This document shows positions 1 to 10,484 of a stretch of 20,417 bases of DNA, one piece after another. This stretch comes from Pseudomonadota bacterium. Its GTDB lineage: Bacteria > Pseudomonadota > Alphaproteobacteria > Rhodospirillales > Magnetospirillaceae. Positions within the stretch are counted from its first letter, which is position 1. Every line of letters starts with the position of its first letter. Position numbers and translations under genes: made by a program. Below the pieces are notes generated by a model. The model searched no databases. It had not been told where the DNA came from and saw nothing but the letters and a program-made list of their open reading frames with translations. The stretch spans positions 1-20,417 of the forward strand of contig JAFAAW010000123.1 of NCBI GenBank assembly GCA_023426365.1. The letters are read 5' to 3'.

Positions 1-122
1 TCAACAAACTCAAGCACTTCCGCCGTATCGCCACCCGCTACGACCGCAAGCCCGCCAACTTCATGGCGTTCCTATGCCTCGCAACGCTGCCGATGTGGCT
101 GCCGCTGAATGTCGAATCAGCC
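1..122 (+). mobile_element. Right end of an IS5-family (IS870-like) insertion sequence
   Basis: The transposase tail runs straight into CTAG with no 3' untranslated sequence, and an unrelated host-type gene begins to be readable on the minus strand at base 122. The element's right tip is therefore at about 121-122. The candidate right inverted repeat, read inward, begins GGCTGATTCGACATT. The left end is outside the window, so the inverted repeat match and target duplication cannot be checked here. A TA duplication inside CTAG would place the boundary after 122. Confidence 0.65.
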
Positions 123-125
123 TAG
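1..125 (+). CDS. IS5-family transposase, C-terminal end only (partial at left edge)
   Basis: The frame starting at base 3 reads 40 residues to TAG at 123-125. It contains the segments NKLKHFRRIATRYDRKPANF and MWLPLNVESA. The 'LKxFRRIATRYD+..NF' pattern is the usual C-terminal end of IS5-family DDE transposases, just after the catalytic Glu region, so the catalytic core lies outside the window. The ORF stops inside CTAG (122-125), right at the presumed end of the element. The IS870-type branch of this family is known to lack its own stop codon and to gain one by inserting into CTAG. The next gene on the minus strand ends in the same four bases. Family assignment is confident; the exact subgroup is inference from a short tail. 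Confidence 0.8.
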   Translation, partial: NKLKHFRRIATRYDRKPANFMAFLCLATLPMWLPLNVESA

Positions 126-631
126 GACGACAGCAGCGTGGCCGCGGCCTTGACGGCGGCCTCGAAATCCCGTTCCGCGGGCACGGGTCCGGCGGTCAGC
201 ATCAGGTTGTCGGTCAGGCCGAAATCCTCGACGATCATGCCGTGCTGGCGGCACCAATAGACGCCCTTGGGGTCCACGTCGGCGGCCACGCGCGAGCGAT
301 AATCGCCCGCCTCCTCGCTCCACGCCACCACCGGCTTGCCCAGCGCCTCGGCATAGCCCATCTCCCACGCGGTGCCGGCATCGGCGCCGGGGCCGCGGAA
401 CGGCGAGATGCAGGCGATCACCGCGTCGGCCGCCCGGATCTTGTCCAGGTTCTGGGCGCGGATGGCCGCCGCCACCGCCCCACGGTCGGGCGCCGAAAGG
501 TCCAGGTCGCCGGTTTCCGGCGTGATGGCCTCGAGGCCGTGGCGGGCGCACACCTCGACCAGGTATTCGAACACCTGGCGCGCGGCGGGGTGGAACACGG
601 CCGGACCGGCCAGATAGACGCGTTTGCTCAT
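122..631 (-). CDS. Nucleoside 2-deoxyribosyltransferase-family protein
   Basis: A 169-residue protein of the nucleoside 2-deoxyribosyltransferase fold (PF05014 type). Family enzymes transfer or hydrolyse the deoxyribosyl group of (deoxy)nucleosides or nucleotides in the cytoplasm. Visible motifs are the N-terminal RVYLAGPAVF strand-loop, the region ADAVIACISPFRG (68-80), and GADAGTAWEMGYAEALGKP (82-100). The last carries D84 and the expected nucleophile E90. Length is normal for the family. The ATG (631-629) overlaps the TGA of the upstream cyclase gene as ATGA, so translation is probably coupled. No separate ribosome site is needed. The stop TAG lies in a CTAG palindrome shared with the adjacent transposase. 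Substrate is unknown: transferase, or N-glycosidase in the manner of Rcl/DNPH1. Confidence 0.88.
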   Translation of the reverse strand: MSKRVYLAGPAVFHPAARQVFEYLVEVCARHGLEAITPETGDLDLSAPDRGAVAAAIRAQNLDKIRAADAVIACISPFRGPGADAGTAWEMGYAEALGKPVVAWSEEAGDYRSRVAADVDPKGVYWCRQHGMIVEDFGLTDNLMLTAGPVPAERDFEAAVKAAATLLSS

Positions 632-1836
632 GCTTCGTCCTTGACCAGACGGTTGCGGCCTTCGCCCTTGGCGCGCGCCAGCGCCGCCAGGCTGCGCTGG
701 ATCAGGTCTTCCATGTCCTCGCCGGGGCGGCGTTCGGCCACGCCGGCGCTGAACGACGACTGAAACCGCCCGCACAGGCCATGATGCCACAGCCCGGCAA
801 AGGTGGCGCGCAGGTCCTCGACCTGCGCTTCCGCCTCGCCCAGGGACAGGCCGGGCAGCAGCAGGCCGAATTCCTCGCCGCCGAAGCGGCCGGCGGAATG
901 GGGGCCGCGCACGCGGTGGCGCAGCATGCGGGCCAGCGTCTTGATCACCACGTCGCCCACCGGATGGCCGTGCTGGGCGTTGACGGCGCGGAAACCGTCG
1001 ATATCGACCAGGGCCAGGCAGACCGGCCCGGGCTGGCCCAGCGCCTCGTCCACCGCCTCCTTGAAGGCGGTGTGGGTCAGCAGGCGGGTCATGCCGTCGC
1101 ACAGCAGGTGCCGGCGCAGCCGGCGCATGCGCTCGGCGCGCGACCGGATCAGGGGGATCATCAATGCGGCGGGGGTGCCCTTGGCGACGAAATCGTCGCC
1201 GCCGATGCTGACCGCGTTCATCTGGGCCGCCAGTTCGCCCTCGGACGACAGGAAGATGATGGGCAGGCTGTCGAAGCTGCCCATCTGGCGGATGACCTGG
1301 GCCAGTTCGGTGCCCGAGCATTGCGGCATGTACAGATCGACCACCGCCAGATCGGGGCGGAAATGGCGCAGCGCCTCCAGCGCCTGGGCGGGGTCGTCCA
1401 CCGTGTTGACCTGCATGCCGGCCATTTCCATCTGGCGGCTGGTCACGCGCGAGGCGATGGGGTCGTCATCGACGATCAGCACGCGGATGGGTTGGTCCTG
1501 CGCCGCGCGCGGGCCGTCTTCCAGCAGGTCGAAGATGTCGGCCACCGTCAGCGGGCGTTCCAGGAAGGCGCTGGCGCCCAGCCGCGCCGCCTGCAGGCGG
1601 GCGTGAAAGCCGCTGTTGTCGGCCAGCGCCACCACCTGGCCGAAATGGCGGGCCAGATCCTGGTTGGCCAGGCCCGAGGCCAGTGGCGCCAGCAGGCCCA
1701 GATCGGCGGCCAGCGCCCAGTCGGGCGTGCGCTCCACCGGCAGTTCGTTGGAAAAACCGTAGCCCAGGCTGGTGAAATAGGCTTCCGCCTCGGCCTTCAA
1801 AGCCTCGTCGCCGGTGGCCAGAACCAGGCCCTTCAT
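628..1836 (-). CDS. PleD-like response regulator diguanylate cyclase (degenerate REC-REC-GGEEF)
   Basis: A cytoplasmic protein of 402 residues. Residues 1-108 look like a receiver domain without acidic pocket or phospho-Asp; 'FLERPLT' stands where the conserved Lys-Pro should be. Residues 117-235 are a full receiver: RVLIVDDDP and phospho-acceptor D167 in VVDLYMP. Residues 245-400 are GGDEF, with D278, N286 and D295 spaced as in PleD and the active-site motif GGEEF at 319-323. It should make c-di-GMP from two GTP when phosphorylated. The inhibitory I-site RxxD is changed: R310 is kept but position 313 is His, so product feedback may be weak. The ATG at 1836 was chosen because GGAGAG lies a few bases upstream; upstream in-frame sequence is low-complexity. 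It is co-translated with the downstream deoxyribosyltransferase-like gene. No kinase is adjacent on this strand. Confidence 0.93.
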   Translation of the reverse strand: MKGLVLATGDEALKAEAEAYFTSLGYGFSNELPVERTPDWALAADLGLLAPLASGLANQDLARHFGQVVALADNSGFHARLQAARLGASAFLERPLTVADIFDLLEDGPRAAQDQPIRVLIVDDDPIASRVTSRQMEMAGMQVNTVDDPAQALEALRHFRPDLAVVDLYMPQCSGTELAQVIRQMGSFDSLPIIFLSSEGELAAQMNAVSIGGDDFVAKGTPAALMIPLIRSRAERMRRLRRHLLCDGMTRLLTHTAFKEAVDEALGQPGPVCLALVDIDGFRAVNAQHGHPVGDVVIKTLARMLRHRVRGPHSAGRFGGEEFGLLLPGLSLGEAEAQVEDLRATFAGLWHHGLCGRFQSSFSAGVAERRPGEDMEDLIQRSLAALARAKGEGRNRLVKDEA

Positions 1837-1981
1837 GATCTCTCCATCGGTGATGGGCGCCCCATCGGGGCAGCGCGCCCCGCGCCCTGCGCCCGCGAAG
1901 GGATGGTACCACCTTCCGCACGGGCTGCCACCCGCCACGATGCGGCGGGCGGGAACGGGCCTGCCGGCCCGCCCCTCCGTC

Positions 1982-2030
1982 GCTCCGTTCCTCCGCCGCT
2001 CCGTTGCGTCGTGGCTCCGTTCCTCCGCCG
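1982..2030. repeat. Three 16-bp tandem repeat units in the pepN-cyclase gap
   Basis: Units start at 1982, 1998 and 2014, each beginning GCTCCGTT. Units 1 and 3 are identical (GCTCCGTTCCTCCGCC) and each is followed by G, giving an exact 17-bp match. Unit 2 diverges in its second half. The rest of the 232-bp gap (1837-2068) is G+C-rich with a small hairpin CGGGCC-TGCC-GGCCCG at 1956-1971, which might act as a pepN terminator but lacks a T-run. No gene is convincing here. The function of the repeats is unknown; they may belong to a dispersed intergenic repeat family. Confidence 0.7.
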
Positions 2031-2068
2031 GGCCACCCCTTCGTCGGCCCGCCCTTGGTCGTTTGCGC

Positions 2069-4720
2069 TCAGGCCAGTGCCTTGGCGACGATCTCGCCCA
2101 CGTCGCGCGACAGTCCCGGCTTGGCCTGGATGCGCTCCAACTGGGCGCGCATCAAGCCCTGGCGGGCGGGGTCGTAGCGCTTCCAGCGGATCAGCCCGCG
2201 CACCATGCGGGCCGCCACCTGGGGATTGGCCGAATCCAGCGCGATCACCCGGTCGGCCAGGAAGGCATAGCCCGAGCCGTCGGCGGCGTGGGCTGCGGTG
2301 GGGTTGCCGCCAAAGCCGCCGATCAGCGCATAGACCTTGTTGGGTTCGCCGGCGTCGAAGGCCGGATGTTCCATCAGCGAGCGCACGCGCGCCAGCACGT
2401 CGGGCCAATCGGCCATGGCCTGGATGGCTAGCCACTTATTGACCACCAGACGCTCGCCTTTCCACTGCTGGTAAAAGGCCGCCAGGGCGGGGTCGGCCGC
2501 CTCGGCGCCGATCACCACCAGGCCCATCAGCGCCGCCAACTGGTCGGTCATGTTGGTGGCAGTGCGGAATTGCTCCTCGGCCAGGGGGCGGGCATCGGCC
2601 GGCCGGCCGTGGCACAGGAAGGTCAGCGCGCCATTGCGCAGGCGCCGCCGTCCGATGGCCTCGGGCGTCAGGGCGAAGCCGTCTTCGGCCAGCGCCTCGC
2701 GCAGGCGCAGCAATTGCGGCGCGAAGCGCTGTCCCAGTTCGGCGGCCAGGAATTTGGTGGCGGCCAGGATGCCGTCCACGTCGATCACCTCCATGCGCTC
2801 GCCCAGCACCGAAAAGCCGGGCAGGGACAGCGCCTCGGCGGCGAAGGCGGGATCGGCGGCATGGTCGGCCAGCACCTTGCCCCAGGCGGCGGCGAAACCC
2901 TCGTCCAGCGCCAGGGGGCGGCCGGCGGCGCGGTCGGCCACCAGCGCCAGGATCACCTTGATCGCCAGTTCCTGGCCGGCGTCCCAGCGGTTGAAGGCGT
3001 CGGAATCATTGGCCATCAGCCAGGCCAGATCGGACAGGCCGTAAGGCGCGTCCACCGCCACCGGCGCGGAAAACCCGCGCATCAGCGACGGCAGCGCCGC
3101 GTCGGCCACGTCCTCGAACACGAAGGTCTGCTCGGGCAGGGTCAGGTTGAGCACGCGGGTGGTGCCCCTGGCCGCGTTCTCGCCCTCCAGCCGCAAGGGA
3201 AGGTCGCCCTGCGCTCCCACCAGACCCATCGCCACCGGGATGTGGAACGGCAGCTTTTCCGGCTGGCCCGGGGTGGGGCGGGTGCTTTGCGCCAGGGTCA
3301 GCGTCAGGCGGCGGGCGGCGGCGTCATGGCTCCAGCGCGCGGTGACCTTGGGGGTGCCCGCCTGGGAATACCAGTGGCGGAACTGGCCCAGATCGACGCC
3401 CGAGGCATCCTCCATGGCGGCGATGAAATCCTCGCACGTCACCGCGTTGCCGTCGTGGCGGGCGAAGTACAGGTCCATGCCCTTGCGGAACGCCGCAGGC
3501 CCGATCAGCGTGTGGATCATGCGGATCACCTCGGCGCCCTTCTCGTAGACGGTCGAGGTGTAGAAGTTGTTGATCTCGATATAGGATTCGGGGCGGATGG
3601 GATGCGCCATCGGCCCGTTGTCCTCGGGGAACTGAGCGGCGCGCAAGGCCCGCACATCCTCGATGCGCTGAAGGCCCCGGCTGTTCATGTCGGCCGAGAA
3701 TTCCTGATCGCGAAAGACCGTCAGCCCTTCCTTCAGGGTCAGTTGGAACCAGTCGCGGCAAGTCACGCGGTTGCCGGTCCAGTTGTGGAAGTATTCGTGG
3801 GCGATCACCGATTCGATGCCCAGGAAGTCGCCGTCGGTGGCGGTTTCGCGCTTCGCCAGCACGTATTTGCTGTTGAAGATGTTCAGGCTCTTGTTCTCCA
3901 TCGCCCCCATGTTGAAGTGCGACACCGCGACCACGTTGTAGATGTCGAGGTCGTATTCCAGCCCGAACACCTGTTCGTCCCAGGCCATGGATTTCTGGAG
4001 CGAGGCCAGCGCGTGGCCGACCTGATCCTGGTTGCCGTGCTCGACCCAGAAGCGAAGCGCCACCTTGCGGCCCGACCGGGTGGTGAAATCGCCCTGAACC
4101 TGTGCCAGATCGCCGGCCACCAGCGCGAACAGATAGCTGGGCTTGGGGAAGGGGTCGTGCCACACCGCGCGGTGGCGGCCGCCGTCAAGCGTGGTTTCCT
4201 CCACCAGGTTGCCGTTGGACAGCAGCACCGGGAAGCGGGCGCGCTCGGCCTCGATGGCGACGCGGAAGCGGGCCATCACGTCGGGGCGGTCGGGATACCA
4301 GGTGATGCGGCGGAAGCCCTCGGCCTCGCACTGGGTGCACAGCATGCCGCCGGAAACGTACAGCCCCTCCAGCGCGGTGTTGGCGGTGGGGTCGATGACC
4401 ACCACGGTGCCCAGCGTGAAGGCGGCGTCCGGCACCGTGTCGATGATCAGCCGCTCGCCATCGATGCGGTAGTCGGCCCCCTCGGCCAGCTCGCGCCCGT
4501 CCAGGGTGACCAGGCGGGTGTCCAGGTCCTGGCCGTCCAGGGCCAGCGGCTGGCCGGGGGCCGCGTCGGGATTGCGCGCGAGGCGCAGGCCGGCGCGCAC
4601 CTCCACCAGCCGTTCGCCGATGATGAAGTCCAGGTCCACCTGTTCCACCAGAAAGGCGGGCGGGGCGTAGTCGCTGCGGCGGATGGCGGCGGGGGTGGAA
4701 TCGGTGCGGTCTAGGGGCAT
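2069..4720 (-). CDS. pepN: Aminopeptidase N (M1 zinc metallopeptidase)
   Basis: A protein of 883 residues, close to E. coli PepN in length. It removes N-terminal amino acids from peptides in the cytoplasm. The zinc site is HEYFH at 308-312 with the third ligand E331, giving HEXXH-x18-E. The exopeptidase motif GAMENKSLNIFNSKYVLA precedes it, and the helix LTLKEGLTVFRDQEF follows. No signal peptide is visible. The ATG at 4720 is preferred; an in-frame GTG at 4726 would add two residues, and a weak AGG lies upstream of both. It runs divergently from the FIST operon across a roughly 170-bp gap. There is no sign of damage or transfer. Confidence 0.97.
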   Translation of the reverse strand: MPLDRTDSTPAAIRRSDYAPPAFLVEQVDLDFIIGERLVEVRAGLRLARNPDAAPGQPLALDGQDLDTRLVTLDGRELAEGADYRIDGERLIIDTVPDAAFTLGTVVVIDPTANTALEGLYVSGGMLCTQCEAEGFRRITWYPDRPDVMARFRVAIEAERARFPVLLSNGNLVEETTLDGGRHRAVWHDPFPKPSYLFALVAGDLAQVQGDFTTRSGRKVALRFWVEHGNQDQVGHALASLQKSMAWDEQVFGLEYDLDIYNVVAVSHFNMGAMENKSLNIFNSKYVLAKRETATDGDFLGIESVIAHEYFHNWTGNRVTCRDWFQLTLKEGLTVFRDQEFSADMNSRGLQRIEDVRALRAAQFPEDNGPMAHPIRPESYIEINNFYTSTVYEKGAEVIRMIHTLIGPAAFRKGMDLYFARHDGNAVTCEDFIAAMEDASGVDLGQFRHWYSQAGTPKVTARWSHDAAARRLTLTLAQSTRPTPGQPEKLPFHIPVAMGLVGAQGDLPLRLEGENAARGTTRVLNLTLPEQTFVFEDVADAALPSLMRGFSAPVAVDAPYGLSDLAWLMANDSDAFNRWDAGQELAIKVILALVADRAAGRPLALDEGFAAAWGKVLADHAADPAFAAEALSLPGFSVLGERMEVIDVDGILAATKFLAAELGQRFAPQLLRLREALAEDGFALTPEAIGRRRLRNGALTFLCHGRPADARPLAEEQFRTATNMTDQLAALMGLVVIGAEAADPALAAFYQQWKGERLVVNKWLAIQAMADWPDVLARVRSLMEHPAFDAGEPNKVYALIGGFGGNPTAAHAADGSGYAFLADRVIALDSANPQVAARMVRGLIRWKRYDPARQGLMRAQLERIQAKPGLSRDVGEIVAKALA

Positions 4721-4822
4721 GAACACTCTGCCTGGCTGGAAAAATTCAAGACAAGATAAGCAATGCTGCGGCGGATCAAAAGGGATGCCGAGGCTACAGG
4801 TTCTGGTATGGTTTGAAATTCG

Positions 4823-4862
4823 TTCATAACCAGACGAAAGGCCATTTATACCGCTTTGGTAT
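4823..4862 (+). promoter_or_regulatory. Candidate promoter and inverted repeats ahead of the FIST operon
   Basis: The 164-bp divergent gap is distinctly A+T-richer than its surroundings. A possible sigma-70 pair is TTCATA (4823-4828) and TATACC (4847-4852) with an 18-bp spacer. An inverted repeat ATACC-N5-GGTAT (4848-4862) overlaps the -10/start region, and a second, TTCGT-N10-ACGAA (4819-4838), overlaps the -35. Another GGTAT copy lies at 4805-4809. These could be operators, but the arms are only 5 bp. No clear FNR/NnrR-type TTGAT-N4-ATCAA box was seen. Confidence 0.25.
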
Positions 4863-4890
4863 CAGTACAAGGAGACAAGGAGGGGTATTG

Positions 4891-6026
4891 ATGCGGATTG
4901 CCCAGCAGGTGTGGACGCAGGCGGGCGGTTGGCGCCGGGTTGGCGACGACGCGGCCGGTGACGCGCAGTTGGTCTTCTGCTTCGCCGCCCCCGGCGCATG
5001 GCAACAGGCCTGCGCCGACGCCCATCTGTCGGCGCTTTACCCGCACGCGCGGATCGTCGGCTGCACCACTGGCGGCGAAATCCTGGGCGCCGAGGTCCAT
5101 GACGGCAGCGTGATCGCCACCGCGCTAGGGTTCGACAGCGCCCGTGTCGCCGTCGCCACCGCCCAACTGGACGAATCCGGCCAGTCCCGCGCCGCCGGCC
5201 GTGCGCTGGCCGAGGGCCTGCCGGCCCAGGGGCTGCGCGCCGTGTTGGTGCTGGCCGACGGCATGCGCACCAACGGCAGCGGCCTGATCGAGGGCCTGCG
5301 CGAGGTGTTGCCGGCCGATGTGCTGATCACCGGCGGCCTGGCCGGCGACGGCGCCGATTTCCGCACCACCTATGTCGCCTGCGACGGCGCGCCCCGGCAG
5401 GGAATGGCGGTCGCCGTCGGGCTTTACGGCGACGGGCTGCGGCTGGGCTGCGGCAGTTTCGGCGGCTGGGACCGTTTCGGGCCGGCCCGGCGCATCACCC
5501 GGTCGGCGGGCAACGTGCTGTACGAACTGGACCACGGGCCGGCGCTGGCGCTCTACAAGCGCTATCTGGGCGACGAGGCGGCCGGCCTGCCGGGCAGCGC
5601 GCTGCTGTTCCCGCTGGCGGTGCGCCCCAGCGGCGACGAGCACAGCGCCATCGTGCGCACCATCGTCGGCATCGACGAGGACACGCAAAGCATGACCTTT
5701 GCCGGCGACATCCCCCAGGGCTGGGAGGCCCAACTGATGCGCGGCCATTTCGACGGGCTGGTGGAGGGCGCCAGCCGGGCGGGCGACGCCGCCGCCCTGT
5801 CGGGGGCGCGCGGCGCCACCCTGGCGCTGCTGGTCAGTTGCATCGGCCGCAAGCTTCTGATGGGCCAGCGCATCGCGGACGAGGTGGAGGCGGTGGCCGA
5901 CAGCCTGGGCGGGCGGGCCGTCATGACCGGCTTTTATTCTTATGGCGAGATCGCGCCGCACAGCTTCACCGGCCGCTGTGAGCTGCACAACCAGACCATG
6001 ACGGTCACCACCATCGGTGAAGCCTG

Positions 6027-6027
<1 letters not shown>
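4891..6027 (+). CDS. FIST-domain sensor protein (NosP-like)
   Basis: A soluble 378-residue protein with FIST N (about 25-215; signature GCTTGGEI at 58-65 and ITGGLAGDG near 147) and FIST C (about 220-360; VSCIGRK at 315-321, GFYSYGEIAP at 347-356). It ends with the CELHNQTMTVT segment typical of the family. FIST domains are sensory; the NosP subfamily binds haem and senses nitric oxide, usually encoded beside a hybrid histidine kinase. That function here is inference from family and context. The ATG at 4891 has a strong AAGGAGGGG five bases upstream; an upstream TTG at 4813 is in frame but spans promoter-like sequence. The stop overlaps the kinase start (TGATG), so the two are probably co-translated. 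The haem ligand could not be assigned by eye. Confidence 0.92.
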
Positions 6028-9371
<3,344 letters not shown>

Positions 9372-9391
9372 GCAGAGGGGAGGAAAGGCCG

Positions 9392-10447
<1,056 letters not shown>

Positions 10448-10484
10448 GCCGGGCGGGCACGGGCCTTCCCGATCCGGCGGCGGC

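Noticed and set aside
4813..4890. N-terminal extension of the FIST protein from TTG at 4813
   Set aside because: It spans A+T-rich promoter-like sequence, while the ATG at 4891 has a near-perfect Shine-Dalgarno.
10448..10484. Possible bidirectional terminator between the HD-GYP gene and ppc
   Set aside because: Only a 4-bp stem (CGGG-CCTT-CCCG) and a distant GCCGG/CCGGC pair, with no T-run on either strand; too weak to call although a terminator would be expected there.
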